From contig CANLGL010000011.1 of NCBI GenBank assembly GCA_947490345.1, positions 49,384 through 113,383 on the forward strand: a DNA stretch of 64,000 bases, in the 5' to 3' direction. The position numbers were made by a program, and so were the translations under genes. Below, one piece after another: positions 52,203-61,229 of the stretch. This stretch comes from Deltaproteobacteria bacterium (lineage in GTDB: Bacteria > Myxococcota_A > UBA796 > SXON01). Positions within the stretch are counted from its first letter, which is position 1. Each line of letters opens with the position of its first letter. The notes below the pieces were generated by a model that was not told where the DNA came from, made no database searches, and was given only the letters and a program-made list of their open reading frames with translations.

Positions 52203-52688
52203 TCACGCGCGCTCCAGGAGGATGTCGCGGAGCCGCGCGCCGGCGATGCCGCGCCACTCCTCCGCCCGCCGCGTGTAGAGCCGCGCCAGCACCTTTTCGA
52301 CGTCGGCTCCCTCTTGCTTGAGGGCACGGTAGGTCTTCTCGGGCAACCCGAGCTCGTCGAATCGGGCCTTCACAGCTTCCCAGGCCTTTTTCTCTCGTCT
52401 GCGGACGAATTCGTCACGCGCCTGACCGAGGGCCCGTGCGTCGTGCTTGCGGCCGCCAGCCTCGAGGGCGCGCACCGCCCCGGCAGTCTTCTGCACCCAC
52501 GCCGCCACGGCCAAGCCTCGGTCAAGACGAATGCCGGCGCCCGCCAGGAGCCTCTCCCAGTCACCACCCTCGGGCCGCGGGAGCGCCGCGACGCCCTGCG
52601 GCGGCCCGGCCTCGCGCGCAACCAGCGCCGCGCCCACGGCGGTGACCGGCGCCAGGGCGACCTGCAGCGCATCCTTCAGGCTGTTCAT
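52203..52688 (-). CDS. Helical protein of unknown function
   Basis: From the ATG at 52688 (MNSLKDALQVALAPVTAVGAAL) this is a 161-residue, Ala/Arg/Glu-rich helical protein with KKAWEAVKARFDELGLPEKTY and DVEKVLARLYTRRAEEW toward the end. The longer start in the track overlaps the divergent gene at 52754. No signal peptide or known domain. It is 44 bases upstream of the pseudopilin gene and could be co-transcribed. Confidence 0.5.
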   Translation of the reverse strand: MNSLKDALQVALAPVTAVGAALVAREAGPPQGVAALPRPEGGDWERLLAGAGIRLDRGLAVAAWVQKTAGAVRALEAGGRKHDARALGQARDEFVRRREKKAWEAVKARFDELGLPEKTYRALKQEGADVEKVLARLYTRRAEEWRGIAGARLRDILLERA

Positions 52689-52753
52689 CTGCGCCGCGTA
52701 GCCCGGCTCATGCCCGAACGTGTGGAGGCCGATCTCCGGCGGGAGGTGTGCAC

Positions 52754-53254
52754 ATGGCGCGTGAGACTGGTCGGACCGTGGCAATCGTCGCGACCCCATC
52801 CGCGCTCGCGGAGGTGCGGAGCACGCTGAAACGAGCTGGTGTCGACACCCAGAAGATCGAGATCGCCGAGATCAAGCTCAAAAGGGAAGTGTTGCTTCCG
52901 GAACGCTCCCCGCTTGTCTTCGCGTGGCGGCACGTTGCGCTTGGCGGTATCGCTGCCTTCGTCTTGGCGCTGACGGTGTGCAGCACCCTCGACTTTACGG
53001 TTGCCCGTGCCGCTGCGACGTCGCTCGGGGCCGTTTTCGCCGGAGCAGTGCTCGGCGCCGTCGTGAGCGTGCTCACCTCCAAGCGCGTTGAGACGCTCCT
53101 CCCAGAAGGACCCGCGACCCTCTCTCGCTCCTATTGGAAGCTGCGCGTCGACGCCGACGCCATGGCGATTGCTCGCGCAAAGGGCATCGCCAGCCGCACC
53201 GGCCGAACGCTCCAGGCGCTCGTCAGCGGAGCGTTCGAGGTCCGCAAGGGTTGA
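52754..53254 (+). CDS. Small membrane protein, unknown
   Basis: A 166-residue protein: an N-terminal soluble part (TGRTVAIVATPSALAEVRSTLKRAGVDTQKIEIAEI) with a ferredoxin-like or GatB-like strand pattern, then two membrane helices (ALGGIAAFVLALTVCSTL and AATSLGAVFAGAVLGAVVSVL), then a C-terminal part (RSYWKLRVDADAMAIARAKGIASR). The ATG at 52754 follows GGGAGG by about 8 bases; a GTG at 52748 is possible. The design recalls general-stress membrane proteins with a soluble sensor domain. Function unknown. Confidence 0.6.
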   Translation: MARETGRTVAIVATPSALAEVRSTLKRAGVDTQKIEIAEIKLKREVLLPERSPLVFAWRHVALGGIAAFVLALTVCSTLDFTVARAAATSLGAVFAGAVLGAVVSVLTSKRVETLLPEGPATLSRSYWKLRVDADAMAIARAKGIASRTGRTLQALVSGAFEVRKG

Positions 53255-53257
53255 ACC

Positions 53258-53779
53258 CTACATGCAGGCTGCGGACGGATCGCTGAGCACGTCTTCGGGG
53301 CCCTTGCCGACGTGCGCATCGAAGAACGCGGCCAGGCTCGGCAGGTCGAAGCAGGCCAATTCGAGCTTGTGTTCCCACGCGACCGCGGTGAACTGGGCTT
53401 CGGAGGGCTCGTAGGGTGTCAGGACCGCCCGACCTGGCGTCAGGCCGGAGACCCAGGTCGCGAGCTCCGCGACCTCTGCGTCGCAACCACCGGGGCAGTC
53501 GTATAGAAAGACGATGCCGCCATGTTCGAGGTTGTGGACCCAATTCTCGGCGGCGACGGCCTCGGTGTGCACGCCCCATGCCGTCCAGCACGGATGGTGA
53601 TCGCCGGACGTTGGCGGTTCGTCCGCGTAGGTGAGATCGGCGGTGTCGTGGTCCGCCGCGGCCGCGGGGGTAAAGGTCGTGACACAGTCGCCCTCACACG
53701 CGTCGCAAGCCTCCTCTGTGGGGGGGGTGACCTCGGCGGATTCGGTTTCGCCGAGGCAGCTGAGCAGCGTCAGCAGCAT
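53258..53779 (-). CDS. DUF3105-family lipoprotein
   Basis: A 173-residue protein with start [14 protein letters not shown] (lipobox LLSC, cysteine 8) and a Cys cluster (ACDACEGDC). The DUF3105 core is clear: YADEPPTSGDHHPCWTAWGV and NWVHNLEHGGIVFLYDCPG, with conserved PPTSG.H and H..EHG. The family is found in envelope proteins of unknown role. Its start overlaps the moaC stop by one base, which suggests co-transcription with moaC. Confidence 0.82.
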   Translation of the reverse strand: MLLTLLSCLGETESAEVTPPTEEACDACEGDCVTTFTPAAAADHDTADLTYADEPPTSGDHHPCWTAWGVHTEAVAAENWVHNLEHGGIVFLYDCPGGCDAEVAELATWVSGLTPGRAVLTPYEPSEAQFTAVAWEHKLELACFDLPSLAAFFDAHVGKGPEDVLSDPSAACM

Positions 53780-54249
53780 CAGGGCGCCCGCCAGGCACCC
53801 GAGCGACCACCCGATTTCTGCAGCAAGCGCACCTCCTCGATGATCATGCCTCGGTCCAGCGCCTTCAGCATGTCAATCACCGTGAGCGCCGCCACCGCGA
53901 CCGCGGTCAACGCCTCCATCTCGACGCCGGTGCGCCCGGTGCAGCGCACCGAAGCCTCGATGCGCACGCCACCGTCCACCACCTGGAGCCGCAAGTCCAC
54001 CCCGTCGAGCGGCAGGGGGTGACAGAGCGGGATCAGCTCCCCGGTGCGTTTGGCGCCCTGAATCCCGGCCAACTGCGCGATCGAGAGCACGTCGCCCTTT
54101 TTTGCGGTTCGCTCCACGACGGCGGCGAGCGCCGCCGCCGACATGCGCACCCGACCCTCCGCAACGGCCTCCCGCCGCGTGACGGGCTTGTCGCCGACCT
54201 CCACCATGCGGGCATCCCCGCTTGCGCTCACGTGCGTCAGCTCAGCCAT
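53779..54249 (-). CDS. moaC: Cyclic pyranopterin monophosphate synthase MoaC
   Basis: A 156-residue enzyme of molybdenum-cofactor synthesis; it makes cyclic pyranopterin monophosphate from the product of MoaA. Hallmarks are [28 protein letters not shown] at the start, [21 protein letters not shown] (active-site Lys and the conserved LCHPL) and [26 protein letters not shown]. Length is typical. No other mo-genes lie nearby. It overlaps the DUF6165 gene upstream by 8 bases and the DUF3105 gene downstream by one base. Confidence 0.95.
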   Translation of the reverse strand: MAELTHVSASGDARMVEVGDKPVTRREAVAEGRVRMSAAALAAVVERTAKKGDVLSIAQLAGIQGAKRTGELIPLCHPLPLDGVDLRLQVVDGGVRIEASVRCTGRTGVEMEALTAVAVAALTVIDMLKALDRGMIIEEVRLLQKSGGRSGAWRAP

Positions 54250-54640
54250 TGCCGGCCTCGTAATGCGGGTGGAGCTTCTCCTCGACCAGCGCGCTTCCGT
54301 ACCGAAAGTTCACGGCGCGCTTCAGCGCCGCGCGCCGGTCGTTGAGGCGGTACACCGCACGCGCCTGCTGAACAAAGCCTGCGCCGAAGTCGCCCGCCGC
54401 CTCGGCCGCGCGCAAGCGGTCCTCGGTGGCCCACAGCTCGCGGTTCACCAGGTCAAGCGCCGCAAACTCCGGCACGGACTCCGGCGAGGGCAGGCCGGCA
54501 TCGCGCCACGCGGTGGCCAGCGCTGCAAGTTCACGGCCGACATTGGCTGCGGGCGCGCCGACGACCTTCGTACCTTTGTGCGCCAGGATGGTGAGGCGGT
54601 CGAGTACATCCCCGACCGAGGTCGGCGCGAAAATCGTCAC
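54242..54640 (-). CDS. DUF6165-family protein
   Basis: A 132-residue protein that matches DUF6165 by [19 protein letters not shown] at the start, [15 protein letters not shown] in the middle and [20 protein letters not shown] near the end. Such proteins are often found beside glycosyltransferases, but their function is unknown. Here it is transcribed with moaC, overlapping it by 8 bases. Confidence 0.75.
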   Translation of the reverse strand: MTIFAPTSVGDVLDRLTILAHKGTKVVGAPAANVGRELAALATAWRDAGLPSPESVPEFAALDLVNRELWATEDRLRAAEAAGDFGAGFVQQARAVYRLNDRRAALKRAVNFRYGSALVEEKLHPHYEAGNG

Positions 54641-54688
54641 GACTTACGGTCGGGGGAGGATGCGGCGAGCGTCCTCCCCCATTTGGAC

Positions 54689-55264
54689 CTATAGCCGAAT
54701 CTTATACGCATTTGCCGTCGACTTTTCCTTCTTGACCTCTTCCTTGCCCGCCTTGGCCTTGGCCAGGTATTCCTTGAAGACGTCGTTGTCGGGTTCGAAG
54801 GAGAGCGCGAACTGGATGTTCATGCTGGCCCCGTTGTAGTCCTTGTCCGCCATGCCCTGCAGGGCGAGCTTCCAGAACTTTCCGCCCTTCTCGCTGCGGG
54901 CCGCCTTGTTGGGGTCGGTGCGGGCGGCGGCCTCGGCCTCGGCGACCTTGCGGGCCTCGGCGTCCATCCGGAACCTTCCAGCCCGCAGCTCGTTGTCGTA
55001 ATGACCCCGAGCGTCCGGGTCGCGAAGGACCCGATAGGCGTCGTTGATCGCCTTGAACACCGTGTTGGCGACGCCGCGGAACTCGGGCGGGGCTCCAGCG
55101 ATTACCCGGTCGGGGTGCAGGCGGCGCCCCTCCGTGCGGAAGGCCGAATCCACCTCGCCCTGGGGGCAGCCCGGCTTCACGCCGAGGAGCTGGTAGTAGT
55201 CGAGCTGCGGGAGCAGCTCGTGCATGGTCTCGATCTCGAAGCGTAGGCGAAGGCGCGGGTCCAT
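54689..55264 (-). CDS. J-domain protein (DnaJ-like), partner of the adjacent Hsp70
   Basis: A 191-residue protein. The J domain (DYYQLLGVKPGCPQGEVDSAFR...RLHPDRV) contains HPD, needed to stimulate Hsp70 ATPase, at about residues 49-51. The C-terminal part (KGGKFWKLALQGMADKDYNGASMNIQFALSFEPDN) is a TPR-like helical region ending in Lys/Glu-rich residues. It lacks Gly/Phe, zinc and client-binding domains of classical DnaJ. It lies 14 bases downstream of the Hsp70 gene, so the two form a dedicated chaperone pair. Confidence 0.88.
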   Translation of the reverse strand: MDPRLRLRFEIETMHELLPQLDYYQLLGVKPGCPQGEVDSAFRTEGRRLHPDRVIAGAPPEFRGVANTVFKAINDAYRVLRDPDARGHYDNELRAGRFRMDAEARKVAEAEAAARTDPNKAARSEKGGKFWKLALQGMADKDYNGASMNIQFALSFEPDNDVFKEYLAKAKAGKEEVKKEKSTANAYKIRL

Positions 55265-55278
55265 CGGCGCATCCTACC

Positions 55279-56841
55279 CTAGAACTCGATGTCGTCGAAG
55301 CGGGCGGAGCGAAGCTCTTCCGGGGCCAGGCCGGACCGCGCTTCGATCCGGATGGCCTGTTCGGCCCCGTTGGCGTTGTCGAGCGCGCGTACGTGCACGA
55401 TCCCGTCGTTGTCGATCTCGAAGGTGACGCGCACCTTGACCTGGCCACGTGGTCGAGCCGGCAAGCCCTCGAGCACGAACTCGCCCAGGAGTTCGTTGTC
55501 GTCCGAAAGTCGGCTTTCTCCCTGATACGCAGAGATGCGGACCTCGGTCTGTGCGTCGAACGCGGTGTGAAAGACCTTGGCCGACTCCGTCGGAATCGCG
55601 GTGTTGCGCGGGATCAGGACCTCGCAAAAGCCCCCGACGGTGCGAATACCCAGCGATTGTGGGGTGACGTCCAGCAGCACCGAGTCGCCGGCGGCGGACT
55701 CATTCGTGAGGTTGTGGGCCTGAATAGCGGCGCCGACCGCCACCACCTCGTCGGGGTTCAAGCTGGCGTTGGCCGGCTTCCCAAAGAACTCCCCGACGGA
55801 GTCGCGCACCAGGGGCAAGCGGGTCATGCCGCCGACCAAAAGCGCATGGTCGATCTGTCGGGCCGACATATTCGCCGCCTTCAACGCATCTTCACACACG
55901 TCGAGAGTGCGCTGGACGAGCGGCAGCACCCACTGCGCGTAGGTGAAGCGGTCCAGCGTCGTGGAGAACTCGTACTCCTTGCCATCCGGCGAGCGGTACA
56001 GCGCCGGTACGGTGACCTCGACCTCTTCCTCCGAGCAGAGCGCCACCTTGGCGCGCTCCGCGGCCTCCCGCAGCTTCATGCGGACCGTGCGGTTCTCCGC
56101 GAGGTCCAGCGCATTTTGGCTGCAGAACAGGCGCATGAACTCGTCCGCGGCGAGGTAATCGAAGTCATCGCCGCCCAAGAACGTGTCGCCGGCGGTGGCG
56201 ACGACTTCGAAGAAGTCATCGTCGATGCGGAGAATCGAGATGTCGAAGGTGCCACCGCCCAGATCGTACACCGCAACATGCTGGCGCTTGCCCTGCTTGA
56301 AGCCGTAGGCCAACGCGGCGGCCGTCGGCTCATTCAGGATGCGAAGGCAGTCGAGCCCGGCCATCGTAGCGGCATCGCGAGTGGCCTGGCGTTGGTTGTC
56401 GTTGAAGTAGGCGGGCACCGTGATCACCGCTTTTTCTACCGTCTCGCCCAGAGCCTGCTCGGCGATGCGCTTCATGTGGATGAGCACATGGGCGCTGATC
56501 TCGGTCGGGGAAAAGAGCTTTCCCTGGACGCGGATCCGCACGTCGCCGCCATCAGCATCGGTGATGCCGAAGGCGCTCTGGGCCTTCATCTTGAGCACCT
56601 CCTCTGACCCGGCGCGCCGCCCGATCAACCGCTTGACACTTACGACCGTGCTCTCGGGCGAGTACATCAGTTGACGACGGGCCTTCCACCCGACGACCGC
56701 GCTTTTCCCGTAGCCGAAGGCGACCACCGACGGCTGGGTCCGGCGCCCCTCCGGGTCCGCGAAGACCACCACCTCGCCGTCACGAATCGCGGCGACGCAG
56801 GAGTTGCTGGTCCCAAGATCGATGCCCACGGCGACGGCCAT
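55279..56841 (-). CDS. Short Hsp70/DnaK-family chaperone
   Basis: A 520-residue Hsp70. ATPase signatures are [27 protein letters not shown] and [16 protein letters not shown]. The substrate-binding beta part follows ([33 protein letters not shown]). It stops at about residue 520, so the alpha-helical lid of DnaK (~640 residues) is missing. Members like this act on few clients with their own J-protein, here encoded next. The product is likely distinct from the housekeeping DnaK, so I give no symbol. Confidence 0.92.
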   Translation of the reverse strand: MAVAVGIDLGTSNSCVAAIRDGEVVVFADPEGRRTQPSVVAFGYGKSAVVGWKARRQLMYSPESTVVSVKRLIGRRAGSEEVLKMKAQSAFGITDADGGDVRIRVQGKLFSPTEISAHVLIHMKRIAEQALGETVEKAVITVPAYFNDNQRQATRDAATMAGLDCLRILNEPTAAALAYGFKQGKRQHVAVYDLGGGTFDISILRIDDDFFEVVATAGDTFLGGDDFDYLAADEFMRLFCSQNALDLAENRTVRMKLREAAERAKVALCSEEEVEVTVPALYRSPDGKEYEFSTTLDRFTYAQWVLPLVQRTLDVCEDALKAANMSARQIDHALLVGGMTRLPLVRDSVGEFFGKPANASLNPDEVVAVGAAIQAHNLTNESAAGDSVLLDVTPQSLGIRTVGGFCEVLIPRNTAIPTESAKVFHTAFDAQTEVRISAYQGESRLSDDNELLGEFVLEGLPARPRGQVKVRVTFEIDNDGIVHVRALDNANGAEQAIRIEARSGLAPEELRSARFDDIEF

Positions 56842-56853
56842 TGCGGGTGGCTA

Positions 56854-57639
56854 TCACGCGCTCCGGTCACGAGTGGCGAGGTCCGCGAACAGGCTGACCA
56901 CCGCCTCGTGCAGCCACGGGTTGGTCGCCAGAACGCTCGGCGCCCCCGGCCGATGGGGGTTGCCCGACAAGCGCGAGACGATGCCGCCCGCCTCGACCAC
57001 CAGGACCTGACCGGCGGCGGTATCCCAGGCCTTGAGGCCGAACTCCCAAAAAATGTCCACTTGCCCGGCGGCCAGGGTGGCCATGTCCATGGCCGCGCTG
57101 CCACTGCGGCGCATGCCCTGGGTGTGGCGCAGGACGCGCTCCACGTACGCGAGGTAGACGTGGGCGTGCTCGCGGCGGTCGTAGGGGAAACCGGTCACGC
57201 ACAGGGCCTCGTCCAGGGTGCGGACGGCGGCAACGGCTAGCGCCTCTCCATTGCGATGCGCCCCGCAGCCCACCGCGCCGGCGTACAGGTGATCGCGCAC
57301 CGGATCGTAGATGACACCCACCACGGGCCCGCCGCCATGAACGAGCGCGATGCTGACGCAGTAGTGGGGGTATCCATGCACAAAGTTGGTCGTGCCGTCC
57401 AAGGGGTCGACGACCCAGCGGTCGCCCGAGTCGCTGCCGCCCCCCTCCTCGCCCTGGACTGGAATCCCCAACGGTGCGAGCGCCTCGCGGATGCAGCGCT
57501 CGCTGGCGAGGTCGACCTCGGTCACCAGGTCGATGGCGCCCTTGTGGCGCACCTCGCTCGGGCGCTGACGCAGGAGCTCGCCCGCCCGGCGAGCGGCGAC
57601 GGTCGCGTGGTCCATATACGCCACGAGTTCCTTGTTCAT
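56854..57639 (-). CDS. suhB: Inositol monophosphatase family protein
   Basis: A 261-residue Mg-dependent phosphatase of the IMPase/SuhB family. Metal-binding motifs are visible: VQGEEGG (GEE), [25 protein letters not shown] (DPLDGTxNF) and [18 protein letters not shown] (WDxxAG). The substrate may be inositol-1-phosphate or a related sugar phosphate; in many bacteria SuhB also takes part in rRNA transcription. Its ATG overlaps dtd's stop as ATGA. The symbol is by family; the exact role here is not shown. Confidence 0.88.
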   Translation of the reverse strand: MNKELVAYMDHATVAARRAGELLRQRPSEVRHKGAIDLVTEVDLASERCIREALAPLGIPVQGEEGGGSDSGDRWVVDPLDGTTNFVHGYPHYCVSIALVHGGGPVVGVIYDPVRDHLYAGAVGCGAHRNGEALAVAAVRTLDEALCVTGFPYDRREHAHVYLAYVERVLRHTQGMRRSGSAAMDMATLAAGQVDIFWEFGLKAWDTAAGQVLVVEAGGIVSRLSGNPHRPGAPSVLATNPWLHEAVVSLFADLATRDRSA

Positions 57640-58088
57640 GCACGCTCCGCCCGGGCAAGCACCGGGGAGGTGTCCAGGACGAGCGTGACCGGCCCGTCAT
57701 TCACCAGCTCCACCTGCATGTCGGCGCCGAAGCGGCCCCGCGCTGCTGAAAGCGCGTCCGCGACGGCCTCGTAGAGGGGCTCGGCCACCTCCGGTCGTGC
57801 CGCGCCGACAAACGACGGCCGGCGGCCCTTGGCCACGTCACCGTAGAGCGTGAACTGCGAGATGACCAACACGCCCCCCTCCACCTCTCGCACCGACCGG
57901 TTCATCCTGCCGGCGTCGTCCGCGAAGATGCGCAGGCCGGCGATCTTGTCGCTCATCCACGCCACCTCGGCCGGCCCGTCCAACGGCGCGACGCCCAGGA
58001 GGACGCAAAGACCGCGGCCGATCTCGCCCACCACCACACCCTCGACGCGGACGGACGCGCGCGCCACCCGCTGAACCACTGCCCGCAT
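57636..58088 (-). CDS. dtd: D-aminoacyl-tRNA deacylase
   Basis: A 150-residue enzyme that removes D-amino acids and mischarged Gly from tRNA. Family signatures: [15 protein letters not shown] at the start, [19 protein letters not shown] (catalytic SQFTLYGD) and [12 protein letters not shown] (NDGPVT, cis-Pro motif). The ATG at 58088 is preferred to the GTG two codons upstream. It is followed by the IMPase gene in an ATGA overlap. Confidence 0.95.
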   Translation of the reverse strand: MRAVVQRVARASVRVEGVVVGEIGRGLCVLLGVAPLDGPAEVAWMSDKIAGLRIFADDAGRMNRSVREVEGGVLVISQFTLYGDVAKGRRPSFVGAARPEVAEPLYEAVADALSAARGRFGADMQVELVNDGPVTLVLDTSPVLARAERA

Positions 58089-58123
58089 CGTCACCCTCTA
58101 CCCTGCCGGATTAGCAGCGCGGC

Positions 58124-58927
58124 ATGTCCATCGAGACCTACTTCAAAGGCAAACACGTCGTCGTCACCGGCGGCTCCAGCGGCATCGGCCTGGCGGCAGC
58201 AGAGCGCCTCTGCGGCGTCGGCGCCACCGTCACGATCGTGGCCAGGCGCGCCGATGTGCTGGAGGCCGCGCGGGCGAAGCTGGGCGCCAATGCGCGTGCC
58301 CTCGCCCTCGACATCGCCAACGAAAAAGACGTCATCGAGAAGCTCGGAGCCCACGCCGCGGCGTTCCCGGTTGACATGCTCATCAACAACGCGGGCGTGG
58401 TGATGCCGGGTCGTTTCGTCGACCTGCCGACCGAACAGTTCCGCTGGATGATGGACATCAACTACTTCGGAACCGTGCACTGCTGCAAGGCGCTGATCCC
58501 GTCGATGCAAGCCCGCGGCGGCGGCCACATCCTCAACGTCTCGTCGATGGCCGGGTGCATCGGCATCTACGGGTACACGGCCTACTCCGCTACCAAGTTC
58601 GCGCTGTGCGGCTTTTCGCAGTGCCTCCGTGCCGAGATGTGGCCGCACAATATCCACGTCAGCGTGTGCCTCCCGCCCGACACCGACACCCCGCAGTTGG
58701 CGTTCGAGAACCAGTACAAGCCCGCCGAAACCAAGGCGATCGCTGGGAACGTCAAGACGCTACCGGCCGCCGCCGTGGCGGAGGCGATGCTGGCCGGAAT
58801 GGCCAAAGGGTCCTTCGAGATCATCCCCGGCTTCGACGGGTGGAGCTCCGCGCTGGCCCAACGGCTCGTCCCCGGGGTGGTCCGGATGGTGTGCGACGCG
58901 GCTCAGAAAAAGGCGGCTACGCGCTAG
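58124..58927 (+). CDS. Short-chain dehydrogenase, 3-dehydrosphinganine reductase-like
   Basis: A 267-residue SDR. VVTGGSSGIGLAAAE is the NADP(H)-binding motif, LINNAGVV the NNAG motif, NVSSMAG the Ser and YTAYSATKFAL the YxxxK. CLPPDTDTPQLAFENQYKPAETKAI matches the PPDTDTP motif of 3-dehydrosphinganine reductases (KDSR), which reduce 3-ketosphinganine in sphingolipid synthesis, and is unlike most other SDRs. A hydrophobic C-terminal helix (LAQRLVPGVVRMV) is typical. Sphingolipids occur in Myxococcota, so this is plausible. No serine palmitoyltransferase gene is in the window. Confidence 0.85.
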   Translation: MSIETYFKGKHVVVTGGSSGIGLAAAERLCGVGATVTIVARRADVLEAARAKLGANARALALDIANEKDVIEKLGAHAAAFPVDMLINNAGVVMPGRFVDLPTEQFRWMMDINYFGTVHCCKALIPSMQARGGGHILNVSSMAGCIGIYGYTAYSATKFALCGFSQCLRAEMWPHNIHVSVCLPPDTDTPQLAFENQYKPAETKAIAGNVKTLPAAAVAEAMLAGMAKGSFEIIPGFDGWSSALAQRLVPGVVRMVCDAAQKKAATR

Positions 58928-58936
58928 CCAGAAACG

Positions 58937-59140
58937 GGGGAAGGGGCACCGGCCCCTTCCCCTACCGGGGCGTCCCCTCCGGCCGCCGGCAAGCCGTCGG
59001 CCTGCGGCGCCCGACGCGTTGATAACGCGCCGGGACGCGCCCCTCTCCCCATCCCCGCAGCCGCAAATAACACGCCTGGGCGGCCGCTCTCCCCCTCAAC
59101 GCAGACCCCCATGCCGGATGGCGGTTTCATGGGTCTGGTA
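58937..59140. repeat. Intergenic repeat, inverted copy of the one at 16190-16340
   Basis: Read in reverse it shares with 16190-16340 the blocks CCATGAAAC, GGCATGGGGG.CTGCG, GAGGGGGAGAGCG, GGCGCGTTATCAACGCGTCG (one base different) and GGTAGGGG. One end is a strong hairpin, GGGGAAGGGGC..GGCCCCTTCCCC. No gene is present from 58928 to 59166. Confidence 0.7.
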
Positions 59141-59166
59141 GCCGCCCCGCGGGCTACACTCAAGCC

Positions 59167-59712
59167 GTGAGCGTCGTCCTCCTACTGCTGGTCGGGTGCC
59201 CCGGGTCAACCGACAAGCTCGGTGACACCGCCCCCGTGGGTTGCCTCGACGTCGATGCCACCGTGCTCGCGGGGAGCAGCGCCTTTGACGAGCTCGACCG
59301 TCCCATCTGGGTCGAGATGCCCGCGGGGAGCGAGCAGGTGATGGTGCACGGCCCGCAGGGAGGCTGGCACATCCTCGGCGCCGCCGACGTCCGCCACGCG
59401 GGAGACATCGTCACGCTGCAGTACGCGATCACCTGGCCGGCAAGCGACGTGCGGCTCAGCTACGGCAACTTCAAGGTCATGTTGGTTCCGCATGACGACG
59501 GCTGCGGCGGCACCTACGCTGGCATGCTCGGTGTGCTCGACGTCTCAGACGTCAAGTCCGGGGACGCCGACACCCCGCCCGAGCTCCTCGCGGGCGAGAC
59601 GCTCACGGTCTCGATGGACGCGGAAGACCTCGCCGGCCGCACCGCTCACCACGAGGTGAGCGTGATCGCGGCGCTGGACCCGGCGGACATGGACACGGCC
59701 GACGCGCAGTAG
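59167..59712 (+). CDS. Putative lipoprotein of unknown function
   Basis: A 181-residue protein, GTG start, signal SVVLLLLVGC with lipobox LVGC (Cys11). The mature part has a Gly/Asp-containing linker and beta-rich segments (IWVEMPAGSEQVMVHGPQGGWHILGAADVRH, DIVTLQYAITWP, VMLVPHDDGCGG). No family is recognised. It stands alone, directly after the repeat, and is convergent with rpsD. Confidence 0.6.
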   Translation: MSVVLLLLVGCPGSTDKLGDTAPVGCLDVDATVLAGSSAFDELDRPIWVEMPAGSEQVMVHGPQGGWHILGAADVRHAGDIVTLQYAITWPASDVRLSYGNFKVMLVPHDDGCGGTYAGMLGVLDVSDVKSGDADTPPELLAGETLTVSMDAEDLAGRTAHHEVSVIAALDPADMDTADAQ

Positions 59713-59729
59713 CCGACGGGGGAGTGCCA

Positions 59730-59761
59730 AAAACGAAGACGCCCGACCGAAGCCGGGCGTC
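59730..59761 (-). terminator. Rho-independent terminator of rpsD
   Basis: GACGCCCG (59738-59745) and CGGGCGTC (59754-59761) form an 8-bp stem with loop ACCGAAGC. Read on the minus strand the stem is followed by TTCGTTTTTGG. It lies 17 bases after the rpsD stop. Confidence 0.85.
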
Positions 59762-59777
59762 CAGCGGTGAACCCGAC

Positions 59778-60395
59778 TCAGATCTGCTGCGAGTAGAACT
59801 CGACGATCTTCTGCGGATCACACTCGAGCGGCATGTCCTCGCGCTGGGGCTCGGTCACGATCTTCCCGATGGCGGTGGCCGGGTTGAAGTCGAGGTAGCC
59901 GGGGCGGATGCGGGTGGCGCCGACTTCGAGGGCAGCCTGGATAAACGGCTTGGCGCGCGACTTTTCGTGCACCGAGACCGCCTGGTTGGGCTTGACGTGG
60001 AAGCTGGGGCGATCGACGCGAGATCCGTCGACGGTGATGTGACCGTGCACGACGAGCTGGCGCGCGGCCGGGATGGTCGCGGCAAGACCGAGGCGCCAGA
60101 TGACGTTGTCGAGTCGGGACTCGAGCAGCGTGACCAGGATGCGGCCGGTCGGGCCCTTGCGACGCGAGGCTTCGACCACGTACTTCCGGAACTGCTTTTC
60201 CAGGATGCCGTAATGCCAGCGCATTTTCTGCTTTTCGATCAGGCGGTCTTTATAGTCGGATGACTTGCCCTTGCGGCGAGCGCCGTGCTGTCCTGGAGGG
60301 GTTGCACGGTCGAGCGTTGCCGCCGTGGTCAAACCAGGAAGCACCACGCCCACACGGCGGCAGCGAGCCATCCGCGGTCCACGATAACGTGCCAT
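59778..60395 (-). CDS. rpsD: 30S ribosomal protein S4
   Basis: A 205-residue ribosomal protein, an early 16S rRNA-binding protein. Clear marks: MARYRGPR, PPGQHGARRKGKSSDYKDRL, EKQKMRWHYGILEKQFRKYV, LESRLDNVIWRLGLAATIPAARQLVVHGHITVDG (S4 RNA-binding domain). A strong SD (AAGGAG) precedes the ATG by 8 bases and a terminator follows the stop. It is monocistronic here, not in the usual alpha operon with rpsM, rpsK and rpoA. Confidence 0.97.
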   Translation of the reverse strand: MARYRGPRMARCRRVGVVLPGLTTAATLDRATPPGQHGARRKGKSSDYKDRLIEKQKMRWHYGILEKQFRKYVVEASRRKGPTGRILVTLLESRLDNVIWRLGLAATIPAARQLVVHGHITVDGSRVDRPSFHVKPNQAVSVHEKSRAKPFIQAALEVGATRIRPGYLDFNPATAIGKIVTEPQREDMPLECDPQKIVEFYSQQI

Positions 60396-60557
60396 ATTAT
60401 TGGCTCCTTGAGGTGCGAACTACGGTGCCCGGGGGGTTCGAGAGGAGTCTCGTGGGCCGGTCACCGACCGCTCAGGATCGAGCGGACCCGCGGGCTAACA
60501 CTTGGGGTGGCGATCGTCCACCGGCGGGGCGGCGGCGGCACGGCGGCGCGGCGGGCG

Positions 60558-60944
60558 CTACCAGACCATCGCAACACCGTACGGCGCGAGCTTGGCGTCG
60601 TACGAAACCAGAGCGAGCCCTTCGGCTTGGGCCTGGGCAACCAGCAGGCGGTCGAAGGGGTCGCCATGGTGGGGGGGCAGGTCGGAGACGGCCAGGACGT
60701 GCGCGTGATCGATCGGGAGGAGCGTGAATCCGTGTCGGAGTAATTCCGAAGGGATGACCTCCGACACTGGTCCGTCCAGGTGCAGCTTCCCCAGGCCAAC
60801 CTTGATGGCGACTTCCCACGAGCTGGCGACGCTCCAGAAGACCTGGTTGTCCCGGTCGGCGAGCGCCCGGAGCGCTCCGGCCCCAAGTCGGGACGGCTCG
60901 TAGATCCAGAACAAGAGGGCGTGGGTGTCGAGCAGCAGCTTCAC
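60558..60944 (-). CDS. PIN-domain toxin (VapC-like)
   Basis: A 128-residue PIN ribonuclease: MKLLLDTHALLFWI (first Asp), SSWEVAIKVGLGKL (Glu in SWE), HHGDPFDRLLVAQA (DPFDRLL, paired Asp) and LALVSYDAKL (last Asp). This is the class often called type II toxin-antitoxin PIN with a Phd antitoxin. The start is an ATGA overlap with the antitoxin stop at 60941. Confidence 0.9.
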   Translation of the reverse strand: MKLLLDTHALLFWIYEPSRLGAGALRALADRDNQVFWSVASSWEVAIKVGLGKLHLDGPVSEVIPSELLRHGFTLLPIDHAHVLAVSDLPPHHGDPFDRLLVAQAQAEGLALVSYDAKLAPYGVAMVW

Positions 60945-61180
60945 GGCGTTTCGCCGGACAAGAAGTCGGCGGGCAGGGGCGCGTCGAAGTCGTCGGCCAT
61001 CCGCATGCGACCCAGACGGGACCCCGGCACCCGCGACCGACCCGCCGCCGGCAGTAGCGGCGTGAGCCTCGCCACCGGAGTGCCCGCCTTGGCGATGATG
61101 ATCTCCTCACCGCCGAGGACACGGTCCAGGAGCGCGGAGAACTGGGTCTTGGCATCGTGGACGTTGATTTGTACCGGCAT
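60941..61180 (-). CDS. Phd/YefM-family antitoxin
   Basis: A 79-residue protein with the Phd/YefM pattern MPVQINVHDAKTQFSALLDRVLGGEEIIIAKAGTPVARL in the N-terminal half, which binds DNA and dimerises; the C-terminal half (DDFDAPLPADFLSG) is the flexible toxin-binding tail. It overlaps the PIN toxin gene by 4 bases (ATGA). Confidence 0.9.
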   Translation of the reverse strand: MPVQINVHDAKTQFSALLDRVLGGEEIIIAKAGTPVARLTPLLPAAGRSRVPGSRLGRMRMADDFDAPLPADFLSGETP

Positions 61181-61229
61181 GGAACGTCTCCGTGGACTAA
61201 GTGTGCCCTGATATTAGTCCACTTGGGGC

